Origin: Histoplasma ohiense
Taxonomy: Eukaryota > Ascomycota > Eurotiomycetes > Onygenales > Ajellomycetaceae
Reading direction: 5' to 3'
DNA length: 64,000 nt
Assembly (NCBI GenBank): GCA_017607445.1
Contig: JAEVHH010000003.1
Location: 2,046,001-2,110,000, forward strand
Both the position numbers and the translations under genes were made by a program. The notes below the pieces were generated by a model, which saw only the letters and a program-made list of their open reading frames with translations, searched no databases and was not told the DNA's origin. Shown here in pieces: positions 35,276-45,646 of the stretch (the first letter of the stretch is position 1; each line of letters starts with the position of its first letter).

Positions 35276-37580
35276 AACTGATCATAAACAACTTAAGAGA
35301 GACTTCAAAGCAAGATGAAAAGAAAGACTAAAAGAAAAATCAGAATAAATCAAATTGAAAATCTGATCTCAATATTTTTAACAGACAATTCATTCAAACT
35401 CTTGTAGCAACATTTGACTCTTTCAAATATTCAATTAAAAACTTGTTTCCAGTTTCTGTATTGAATAATAGATTCAAATTTAATTGTTTCAATTCAAACT
35501 TCTCTCTCAGTCTCAATCTTAGTTCTGAATACTTTGTGCAAAGTAACAGAAGATGCTCTGGATTTTCATATAACTGACAATCTGAACATAGATTATTCAA
35601 ATCATCTTTAAACTTTGCTAAATATGATTTGAAATATTCATGTTCAAGCTTTAGCTGTATTATTGTAGCAAAAAGTTTCTTCTTACACTTTATTGAGCAA
35701 GTCTTCCACTTTGGCTTAGTTTCAAATCTGGAATAATGCACACTTTTTCTTTGCATGAATCAGACATCTTGTCACTTTTGTAAACATAATTCTCTTGTTC
35801 TTCTTTTAATAAAAGACTATGTTACAATTCTTTGACAGCAGACTTCTAACTCAGTGGCTCTTTTTGCAGCTTTATCAGCCATTTCATTGTCATATATACC
35901 CATGTGAGCAGGCACTCAGTGAAGATGAATAGAACAATTGAGTGAGATTTTTCTTTGAATATTTTGAAAACTTTTCAAAATCAGCTCTAGCATTGACTGT
36001 CCACTGCTGATTTTATTACTTTGAAGTCTTTTAAACTCTGCTTGACTATCAGAGAATATTCAAATATACTCAAATCTTTTCCATTGTTCAATCTTCATTT
36101 CAATCAATTTGAAAGCTTTTGAAATTGCAAATAATTCAGCATTAAAAACTTCTGACTCTTTTTCAATTTATCAAGAATCAAGAATATAGTTTTTATCATT
36201 TTCTGAATATGCTATTCCAGCTCCAAGATGCCTGTTTTCTCACATTTTGAATCATCAGTGTATATAAGAATTGCTTTATTTTTCATTTGTTTCAAAAGCT
36301 TTAAATGTTCTAGAGTCTGATCTTCTTTTGAAAGTTGCCTAACCTTTAAATCAACAAGATTATCAAGACTTTTCTTTCAAGAAGAGAGATTTTTAATAGC
36401 TATTTTCTCTATATTTAAACTAGAGAAACAGTTCTTAATCATTGAGCAAATTCTAAATAGCTGAGATGGTATTCTTCTTCTTTGTAAAGAACTTGAATTT
36501 TCAGATAAATCAGTTTCATTCCAATCAAGATAAAGTTCCCAATCTAATTCTAATCCATTTGATTCATTTGGAAAAGAACTTGAAACTCTCTTTCTAATAG
36601 AATGATGTGAATATAGCTTCATAATTCTGAGAGTATAATCCATACAGATTTTATCAAATCTCACTTGTGGTGGAGAAATAGAGGCTTCAATTTCTATAGC
36701 TTTAATTGAAGTAGTTTTGAATACTTCTAAGATCTTTCTTAAAGCTAAGTTTTGAAGTTTTTGAAATCTTTCTATAAAGTGTTTTTGACCTCTCCACCAC
36801 ACCTGAACTGCATAATCTGAAACAGAGGTCACACAGGCAATATATAATTGTCTCATTGCTTGAAATGTCAGACCTCTTTCAGTATTTGAAAGTCTCAATA
36901 TACTGTTTAAAATTCTTTCAGCATTTGCAGTTTTTATTTGCACATGAGATTTAAAATTCAATTGAGAATCTAACCAGACATCAAGCCATCTAACTGAGTT
37001 TTTAGATTTAATTGAATGATTTAAAAGCTTAACTTCAGTATCTTTTTCTCTGAAATTTGGATAAAAATGAATTAATTCAGTTTTATCCATATCAAAAACA
37101 ATGTTTTTTGATTTTGCTTTTTCAATCATTTCAGTTGCTGCTTGCTCAATCAAATTGCAGTTATTCACAATTGATTCTGAGCTTACAACTAGGCCTAAAT
37201 CATCCACATACCTTGGAGTTCTCACCATAATTGCCATTTGTCTATCAATAAATAGAAACTTGATAAATATAGCAAACAAAATGGGTGAGACTGGGGAACC
37301 CTGAGGAACTCCTATCTCAATATCTGTTATATATTGTCTCATTCCATCAAAAAGCAACTGAATAGTTCTTTTTGACATGAAACAGATAACTCACTTAATG
37401 AGAGACTTTGACATTCTCAGTTCTATCAAAGTATTGATCATTTGAGAAAGTGAAACACAATCAAATGCACCTTTTATATCAATAAACATTGCAGTTGTAA
37501 CCATTTTTTCATTCTTTGCAAGTTGAATATCATGAACTATAGAGAGAACTGCATCAATTGCTGAGTTTTGCTTTCTACTT
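35276..37580 (-). mobile_element. LINE A copy 2, 5'-truncated
   Basis: Minus-strand LINE A from inside the RT (junction about 37580, equal to about 5020 in copy 1) to a 3' end near 35276-35390. From 37580 to about 35570 it is almost identical to copy 1. It shares the in-frame TGA at the end of the RT stretch (6224) and the RNase H frame change near 6365. Beyond that it diverges abruptly in the last 60 codons and the 3' region. The right side abuts LINE C ORF1. Confidence 0.9.
35394..37580 (-). pseudogene. LINE A copy 2 ORF2 remnant (RT, RNase H, Cys end)
   Basis: The 333-codon open stretch 37378-36377 carries GVPQGSPVSP and intact YVDD (37199-37210) and is identical in protein to copy 1 except for one Val/Ile change near its end. 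A short upstream stretch, 37606-37391, begins with residues of the neighbouring LINE C ORF1 (MINYIQKIE) and then enters LINE A (SRKQNSAIDAVL), so it spans a junction and is not a true gene start. RNase H is split by the shared frame change. The final part (35756-35394) differs from copy 1 (CQLYENPEH, REKFELKQLNLN). Confidence 0.88.
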
Positions 37581-38715
37581 TCTATTTTCTGAATGTAGTT
37601 GATCATTGCATTTTTTTGCAGTTTGTCTGCTTTGACTATTTCTGAGAGTCTGTCAGCTCTGAGTGCAGTGTTCTCTGTTTTCTTTCTCTAAGATCTGCTG
37701 TGCTTTCTTGATATGATGATCCATTCTTTCAAGTTCAATGCTGATATCTCAAATGTTTCAAATCAGTTCTCAAGTGCTTGCTGTGTGTTTTCTGCTGCTT
37801 GTTTGCACATTAAGTATTCTGAGTATCAGACAGAGTGTTTCTCACTGCAGTTGATATATTTAGACTTACTTCTCTTCATTACTTCTGAACAACTTTTATC
37901 ATTGTAACTCTTCTTTCCACAGTAGCCACACATCTGTCTCTTACAACAGAACTTTGCAATATACTCATATTGCTGACAGCTGAAGCATCTGATTATCACT
38001 GTCTCTCTGTAAAAGATCTTCATTATACAGTATTCACTGTCTAGTATTAGCTCATTGCTCATCATCAAATTGATCTGATGTGATGCAGCAATATTGATAA
38101 TGATGCTGTCATATGACTTTTGCTGCTTTGTGAGTCTTTTGCTGATTTTGTGTATCACTACTTTGTCTTATAGATCTGGGTTTTGTCAGTAGATGTTCTC
38201 TATTGTTTGTTTTATATAGTCTCAGTCTAGAGTCTTGAGTGGAACATTCTTTATCAGAACTGAATAGTTTTTGTGTCTGAGTTATGCTTTGTCTCTTCAG
38301 TGATGCACTCAGTTATTGCTGCTTAGCAGATCAGTCTTGATGCCAGTGCTGTCTGTAATAAGTGTCACATTATTATTAGAAAGATATCTGACTGCTATCA
38401 CTAGACTGGCTGGTGGGACCATGAATTTCATGTTTGGTTTGGTTTGGTTTGGTCCCAGTCCATTTCTTGGCGTGATTTCCAGTGGAACCATGATCAGAAT
38501 GGGAGTGTAAAGTGACTAGAATTATTAGAACATGAGTGAAATGGGACTAATAAATCTTGATATTTCATGTAAAGTGACTGACTATCAAAAATAAGAACAT
38601 GACCTGGGACTGACTATGATTTTGACTGAGGTTTGGTCCCATTCTGATGATTATATAATACATATCTTAGATATCAATCTGATGATATGATTGGTGGAGA
38701 TATCACCCCTATCTA

Positions 38716-39555
38716 GTGCTGTCAACCAATCCCTCACTGCTAAGCTATCCCTCACTGCTAAGCTATCGCCGCTGCCAACCTATCTATTGCTGCAAGCTAT
38801 CCCTCGCTGCTAATCTATCGCTGCCAACCTATCTACCGCGGCGAATCTATCTATCACTGCCAATTTATCTACCACTGCCAATCTATCTATCGCTGCCAAT
38901 CTATTGCTGCTAATCTATCGCTGCTAATCTATCGCTGCTGCCAATCTATCTATCGCTGCTAATCTATCGCCGCTGCCAATCTATCCCTCACTGCTAAGCT
39001 ATCCCTCGCTGCTAAGCTATCCCTCACTGCTAAGCTATCCCTCGCTGCTAAGCTATCCCTCGCTGCTAAGCTATCCCTCACTGCTAAGCTATCCCTCGCT
39101 GCTAAGCTATCCCTCGCTGCTAAGCTATCCCTCACTGCTAAGCTATCCCTCGCTGCTAAGCTATCCCTCACTGCTAAGCTATCCCTCGCTGCTAAGCTAT
39201 CCCTCACTACTAAGCTATCTATCACTGCTAATCTATCGCTGCCAATCTATCTATCACTGCCAATCTATCTATCACTGCTAATCTATCGCTGCTAATCTAT
39301 TGCTGCTAATCTATTGCTGCTGCCAATCTATCTATCACTGCTAATCTATTGCTGCTAATCTATCACTGCTAATCTATCGCTGCTAATCTATCGCTGCTAA
39401 TCTATTGCTGCTAATCTATTGCTGCTAATCTATCGCTGCCAACCTATCTACCGCGGCGAATCTATCTATTGCTGCCAATCAACCTACCACTGCCAACCTA
39501 TCTATTGCTGCCAATCTATCGCTGCCAACCTATCTACTGCAGTGAATCTATCTAT
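38716..39555 (+). repeat. Satellite array inside hAT derivative copy 2
   Basis: About 840 bp of 14-18 bp units. The core, 38981-39214, is 13 perfect-length 18-bp units CTATCCCTC(G/A)CTGCTAAG, alternating G and A in an irregular order. Flanks are CTATCTATCGCTGCCAAT and CTATCGCTGCTAAT units and one CTACCGCGGCGAAT unit. The open frames on both strands are repeat artefacts. Confidence 0.93.
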
Positions 39556-39671
39556 CACTATCATTACTAGTTCAAAATAGAACTAGAGCATAAATACACT
39601 AAACTTCTTTTGATAGATAATGATTTTTGATAACACTCATAGCATTATATCATCTATATAGGGTAAATCAT

Positions 39672-39716
39672 GGTCCCATTTGGTCCCATTTTAACAAAAT
39701 GGGACCAAATGGGACC
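39672..39716. repeat. Perfect 21-bp hairpin in the hAT derivative
   Basis: Two 21-base arms built of GGTCCCATTT repeats (39672-39692, 39696-39716) are exact reverse complements around the 3-base loop AAC. In the copy at 9312-9356 the right arm has C-to-T changes (GGGATC for GGGACC). Confidence 0.95.
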
Positions 39717-40424
39717 AGAATCAGTAATTTATAAGAAGAACATGACCTGGGACTAGATTTATAATATAAACAGTGTAAAGTGACTAATTTAATAAACACT
39801 ATATGGGACCAGGACTAAGAAATTTGATAATGGGACTGGAGAAATATTTAGTCCCAGTCCCATGCATGATCACACGGCCAGTCTAGCTATCACTGCTTTT
39901 TTGATTATTTCTTTGATTGCTTTATTTATCTGTGTGACTATAATCTCTGAAGTTTGATTTGCTTCTGAGATGTTGTTGCATTTCTTTCTGAAGATGATCA
40001 GTTCATGTATTATTCTTGAATGCACTGACTTGATCAGCATTTTCTCTTCTACTGATATCTTTGCTCAGATGAATGAGCTTTCATTCTTGTTGTGCATTTC
40101 TGTACTGCTCAGTGCACTCAATGTGTGTTCAATTCTATTCATCAGTGTGTCAAGCATATCTGCTTTGACAGTGTGTGTCAGTTTCAATACTCTGTGAATA
40201 ATCTTTTTCATCTTCTCATTTATCTCTTTGTTGTTTTCTTCTTTCTCAAGAATCACACTCAGTGCTTTGATTGTTGCAATTGTTCTTTTGATTGCTGTGT
40301 TTTCCTTGTTGTTGTCATTCAAGACATATTGTGCATCATGTGTCTCAATCATCTCACCATCTGCTGTAGATTTGTCCCCTATCAAGTCTTTTTTTTTGAC
40401 TGTATAGAAGTATAATAAAAGAAC

Positions 40425-40515
40425 AATAATAATAATAATAGTCTCTGATAAGAAGTCGAGTCCTTCATCGTTACTCAAACAGATAGAAAAAACAAAATAA
40501 TTTACAAAGCTTCTC
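40425..40515 (+). other. Junction sliver with gypsy RT sequence
   Basis: After an (AAT)n run, the bases GAAGTCGAGTCCTTCATCG (near 40453) lead into about 40 bases matching the gypsy1 RT region at 31013-31055 (ACTCAAACA.GTAGAAAAA.CAAAAT.ATTTA..AAGCTT). The hAT remnant begins just after. It looks like filler DNA at a breakpoint; several CpGs are kept. Confidence 0.6.
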
Positions 40516-40524
40516 ATTCCACAT

Positions 40525-43322
40525 ATAATTTCTCATTATTTATATTCATCATAACAACTTCAGTAATTGCTGAGTCAGGGAATTCATCATCTTCTTTAAT
40601 GAAGATTCAAGATCTTATAGAAATAAGAGTGAATCAAATAATTTATATTATTTACAAATCCTCACAAAATGAGCTCTTTCAAGTCTGATGAATGCATACT
40701 TTCTTTTTTTTGATGATGAAAAACAACACAATCTATGAAAAAGTCAGTATAGACAACAAGAAGATCTATAGAAAAACTTTCAACAAGTTGCTGTGAAAAT
40801 CACTGAAGAGTCATTTCTCTGCTGTAATTATTGCAACTTCATACAAAAACAATCATTCTGAAGTGAATATGAATCAGAAGAAATCATACAACATTTGAAA
40901 TCTACTGATTGTCTACAGCTTAGAAAAAAACATCAGAATATTCTTCATGAACTGATATTTATATCATTTACTCTCATTAATGATAATGATATTTGGTAAT
41001 GCTTATGTACTATTTTGCAGGAAAACATGTGAAAACAATGATAAACTGATGTTAATCTTTCAATTTCAACTCTTTCATCAGATAACTTTCAAGAACAACT
41101 TCTACATCTATGTATATTCTTGAATCTTCTACTGTATGCTGTCAAAAACTCAGAATTTTGAACTTTACTTCAAATACTTAATTCATATATTCAAATTCCT
41201 CATCAATTCAGTCTTCATTCTTCTCTGAATATATATTACAACAATGATATGTGACAACTTGAACTTCTGTTGAAGAAACAACAGAAGATATCACTGACAA
41301 TGAATATATAAACAAACACTAACAATCTATTCTTTTTGAATGCAGTTTGTTATTTTATTGATGAGGATTGAACTTATAAAGAGAAATTGATTAACTTTGA
41401 ACAATTGAAGAGCAGTTATACAAATGAATATATAACTGATGTTTTCATGATAATTATTAAAAATGATTACTGAGATATTTCATCAGATCTTCTTGGAATC
41501 ACAACAGACAATGCAGCAAACAACTTCATTATGATACAGAGTTTGAAATAAAAACTGATATTGTATAGATGAAATAGTAAATATAAACATATTCTCTATA
41601 TTGTATATATTATTCAGCTTGTTATTCAAGTATTGATTAAAGATCTGAATATTGAATCTGAAAACACAGAACTGATCAGTTGTTTTGATGAGAATGATGT
41701 TGAAATTGTTACTCACATCACATTCTCATCAACTCTTCACAAGATAATGATATTTGATAATACTTCAGTGAAAATTGATCAATCTGCTAACTATCTCATT
41801 ATCTTTTTTAGATTTGTCACATTGTCAATGCAATCAGTACTTCTCTCAAATAACAATAATGATTTCATGATATTCAAGCCACACACAGCTCAGTTTTTTC
41901 TCTTAATATGATATAAGATATTCAAATATAGTGAAGTTCTATCTATAAAATGACAGTTCAAACACTTCAACTAAAAGATGCTGTGAATTATTGAATTCAG
42001 AATTCTGAGTGAGAGAAGATTTGTGCTCTGAAACTTTCTGATACAGAGTGAACACAGTTAAAATATGTTGTTGAACTGTTGTTTATCTTTTACAAAACAA
42101 CAATGACTGTGTCTATTACAGTAACATCAATGATACAAGCTTTTTGATGAGTATACAACAGTTTATTTACTCATTTGAAAACTCAGATGACTCATATACA
42201 AGAAGAACAATTCTGAAATAGAGTTATTTCTGCAGCAATTGAAAGAGCTTGAGACAAACTTGTAGAATATTATACAAGAATTAATCAATCATTTGCTGAT
42301 TACTATACTGTTACTGCTGTATTTGATCCCTCTCATCAATTCAATGCATATAGTTCTGAGGATTGGACAGTGGATGAACAACAAATCTATGTTGATATAG
42401 CTCAGACATACTACAACAACAACTATCAACAATATGAACAGAATAATATACAAATTGAAGAGTCAATAGAGCATGATTCTTTGATTAGTAACTTTTTTTT
42501 TATAATACTCACTGAGATATTGATATTAATCTGTTACTAATATTGATTAAGAATTTGCATTTGTTGATTGCTGCTGAAAATCTGAGCAAACAAAATTCTT
42601 ACAACACTGAATTTGACTGCTATCTATATGATGATTCTGTTAATATCAAAGAAAAATCTATTTTAGATCTGTGGAGAATGATCAGCAGTTAGTACTCAAC
42701 AGTGACAATGATGACACACAATATTCTGACAATTTTATTGACAAAAGTTGATATGAAGAGAAAGTTTAACTCAAGTCAAGATATTTGTCATTATCATCAT
42801 AATCAAATACAAGAAGAAACTGTAAAGAAATTGATGATGATTAAACATGAAAAAGAAAAAGAAATTGTTGATAAGAATTCTATTGTGACAGAATTCTCTT
42901 TCAATGATATAGTGGAGGAAAAAATTAACTGTGATTGTATATAGTATTAATGAGCTTGTGAGCATTATCAATAATCATTACCAATTGTCATGTATTGTGA
43001 GTGTTATCAATAATTATTATCAATTGTTATGTATTATATAATCATCAGAACAGAATCAAACTTGAGTTAAAATCATAATCAGTTTCAGATCACATTCTTA
43101 TTTTTTATAGTCAATCATTTTGCATGAAATAATAAATTTTGTTGATTTCATAATAGTCATGTTCGATCTAAATCTGATTCTTTTATACTTCATTTCTGAA
43201 AATTTTGATCCCTTTACACTTCCATTCTGATTCTGATCCCACTGGAAATCACACCAAGAAATGAACTGGGATCAAATCAAATCAAATCAAATATGAAATT
43301 CATGATCCCATCAATCAGTCTA
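40525..43322 (+). mobile_element. hAT transposon, left end lost, right end present
   Basis: About 2.8 kb. It carries a decayed hAT transposase on the plus strand and a right end (43140-43322) that is the reverse complement of the left end of the non-autonomous elements, ending CAATCAGTCTA. The left terminal repeat is missing; the gypsy sliver abuts it. It is the probable autonomous relative of the elements at 8503 and 38402. Its target appears to have been a gypsy1 LTR, which continues at 43323. Confidence 0.82.
40700..42944 (+). pseudogene. hAT transposase, decayed
   Basis: In order: a BED-like zinc-finger region (CCNYCNF near 40825, H near 40890); the first catalytic block LLGITTDNAANNF near 41490; IIQLVIQVLIKDLNIE near 41610-41655; a central open stretch 41633-41911; TAVFDPSHQFNAYSSEDW near 42315-42370; and the C-terminal dimerisation block (ILDLWRM, then MTHNILTI, FNSSQDICHYHHNQIQEETV) in 42660-42840, ending at TAG 42944. 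The core Asp of TDNAANN is kept. Stops (TGA, TAA) and frame changes elsewhere inactivate it. Family identity rests on these blocks and on the 8-bp target duplications of its derivatives. Confidence 0.82.
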
Positions 43323-43685
43323 ATAATGAATGTACTTCAATTAACAATCTAGCACTATTCTAAATACAGATTACAAATTGATTAAAGAAAGAAAGAGAAA
43401 AGAGATCAGAAGAAAAGATTATATGAAGAGAATTCTTATAGAAAAGAGATCAGAGTGAAAGAATATCAAAAGCCATTTCACAGTGAAGCATGAAGTGAAG
43501 CACAGAGCAGAAGAATGTTGAAAATTACACAGAAGAATTGTTAGAACTACATGAGCATAAAATGTGAGACAGAAGAGATTACACATAAGAATCATTAGAG
43601 GCTATATGAGCATGAAATGCAATAACAGAAATGAGTAGATGCTGAAGAGATTGATTGTGTAAGTTAACTACTAATGAACAATGAG
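43323..43685 (-). repeat. Gypsy1 solo LTR piece
   Basis: It matches the gypsy1 LTR in reverse orientation (AATGTACTTCAATTAACAATCTAG... to GATTGTGTAAGTTAACTACTAATG). It is shorter than 534 bp through internal deletion of the tandem-repeat part. Its first two bases are replaced by the hAT end and its last part runs into the LINE B leader. Confidence 0.82.
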
Positions 43686-43840
43686 ATCATTCTTATAACT
43701 ACTTATGAATGTAGAGGTACATTTGAATTTTCCATTTTTCTAACTGTTTTTTGTATAATTTTAACCCTTCAACTCATTCAATATCATCACATATTCTCTG
43801 CAATTACTCTATGTGTGTGTACTGCACAGATTGAGTGATC

Positions 43841-45378
43841 ATGGAGCTCTCAACATCCTCTCATTCACTCAAGAACATTGACACAGTCTACATCAGATCA
43901 CTGAAGCTGAAGTCACTGATCAATTTTATTACTGAAAAGACTGATAAGAGACAGAGAAAGACTGTTACAATGTCTTCTTCAGTTTTCAAAGAAGTCAGTA
44001 ACAGCATCTTCATAATCATCTCTCAGTTGCAGAAGCAGTTTGAGAAGACTCAACAGCAACAGAATCTACAGCAGAAGATTCTTATCAGATTAACAAAGAC
44101 TTTGAACAGCTGAGTTGAGAAGAAGAAATAATCAGTCAATCAGAACTTTACTCAAATCTTCTGTGAAAGATTCATCATATATATGACAGCAGATCTGAGT
44201 GCAGCATCAATTCTAAGAGAAAATACTATTCTGAATACTTATTCACAGTCAAATTCAGCAAAGACAACTGTGAGAGAGCTGACTATCTGAGTAGATATTG
44301 CACAGAAAAGAAAAAACTCTGTTCTCTCTGAAGCTATCTCTGTCAAGACTACAACTTTCTCAGCTGACAGAGCTAGTAAAGTCAGTCTGCAGCTCAAGAA
44401 CATCAGTCAATCAAGAAATCTCACAGAGAATACAAAACAGCAGAAGAATTTATAAGTTTTTATTATTCTTCAGTCAGAGAAATAGATCACTCAGCTGCAG
44501 TCATATACTGTGCAGCAGACAATCATTGCAAACATTCAGAGAGTGAGAGATATGGCTAATATATTGAAGATGAAGCTCATCAGATCAGATTGAGTGATCA
44601 TATCAAGCAATAGAGATATATATAATACTCTAATCACTGAGAAAACAGTGACTACTCTCTGTGAAGTTTTTAACATCACAGAGATCTGGCTATCAGAGTG
44701 GTGATACAATTATACTGTCTCAGAGATCTCAGAATTTGTTCAGAACTGAGAAAAGACAAGAATCCCCACAGATAAAATAATTGAGAAAGAGATTCTAACT
44801 CAGATAAAGATAAAATCAGTGAACTGTCAACTTTTATGATATAGAGTGAATTTCAAAACAGAGAAGATTATATAAATTGTCTTCTTTCTCATTCTAATAA
44901 AGACTTCTCACTCTTCAATATCAGTGAGAGAATCAGACTCATTGAGAAAAGATCTCTGACAGTGAGACATGATCTAGAATATCAGAGATACTGTTATTCA
45001 TCAAAGTGTGTATGACTGATGAGATACTTCAACTGCAGTGAGTCTACAAATCAGCACAAGAGATCAACAGATATGAAGTATAAAAGAGTATCACAATGTA
45101 TCAACTGCTATCAATTCTATTCAGCTGAACATCAGCACTGCTCTGCTGTGCTCAGATGTGTGAATGATATTCTCAGACATCTAACTCAAAAGAAGCTAAC
45201 AGCTGTCTGCTGTCTTGACAACAGATGTCACAGAAATGCTTAGAAGTGACAATTATCATCAGCACAGTCAGCATCAATGATTGCAATAATAATATCTATA
45301 TCATTCACTCAATCAATCTAGTCAACACAGCTCACTGAGCTAGCACTCTGTAAGCAGACAACTATTCAGAGCTTTATT
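43841..45378 (+). pseudogene. LINE B copy 4 ORF1 (first part)
   Basis: ORF1 from ATG 43841 (MELSTSSHSLKNIDTVYIRSL). It has a Gln-rich coiled-coil-like block (QLQKQFEKTQQQQNLQQK) near 44030-44080 and a zinc-binding segment at 45019-45243 (RYFNCSES, QHKR, QCINCYQ, HQHCSAVLRC). It is broken by stops and then by the gypsy2 insertion at 45379. When intact it would be the nucleic-acid-binding ORF1 product. Confidence 0.78.
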
Positions 45379-45646
45379 TGTGAGGTGTAGTGACAGTGTG
45401 AAGAGTAACAGTAGAAGATAGTTTATAGCATAGCGGAGATAATAGTAATATATTGTAAAGTGTAGTATAATAGCATAACATAGCATAGTGTAGCTAATCA
45501 CTAAGGAAGAAAAGAAAGAGAAAGAAGATGTGCGAAATACATACATCAATATATATATACATATAGAAATAGTGATAGCAAGAGTATAATGGAAAGAGGT
45601 AAGAATAAGTGAAGATAATAAGAAAATAATAAATGAGTGCATTACA
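45379..45646 (-). repeat. Gypsy2 3' LTR
   Basis: 268 bp, the same length as its partner and differing at a few C/T or G/A positions (for example GAGGTG against GAGATG at the end). TTATT lies on the outer side. Confidence 0.94.

Larger units (their letters stand above)
38402..39885 (+). mobile_element. Non-autonomous hAT-type element with internal satellite, copy 2
   Basis: 1484 bp, ends TAGACTGGC and GCCAGTCTA (inverted), flanked by a perfect 8-bp duplication GCTATCAC at 38394-38401 and 39886-39893. It is inserted in LINE C ORF1. It is 456 bp longer than copy 1 mainly through satellite expansion. It keeps CCC, GGG and some CpG (TGGCGTGATTTCCAG against TGGTGTGATTTTCAG in copy 1), so it looks younger or less mutated. 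No transposase; mobilisation would need the autonomous hAT whose end it shares. Confidence 0.93.
37581..40460 (-). pseudogene. LINE C ORF1, interrupted by a hAT derivative
   Basis: ORF1 of a third Tad1-like LINE on the minus strand. The N-terminal part (about 40430-39894) has a coiled-coil-like Lys/Glu-rich stretch (KRTIATIKALSVILEKEENNKEINEKMKK). The C-terminal part (38393-37600) has the RNA-binding-like block (IIRCFSCQQYEYIAKFC) and zinc knuckles CFSCQQYEYIAKFC, CGYCGKKSYNDKSC and a third, eroded one. The element at 38402-39885 splits the gene with an 8-bp duplication GCTATCAC. After it, the frame runs straight into truncated LINE A copy 2, so its ORF2 is absent here. Confidence 0.78.

Noticed and set aside
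38959..39225. Minus-strand 88-residue open frame of repeated ARDSLAVRDSL
   Set aside because: It is the direct translation of the 18-bp satellite (6 codons per unit); there is no start context and no non-repeat sequence.
38716..39555. Possible CRISPR array
   Set aside because: Repeats are contiguous 14-18 bp units without unique spacers, no cas genes exist, and the context is a eukaryotic transposon.
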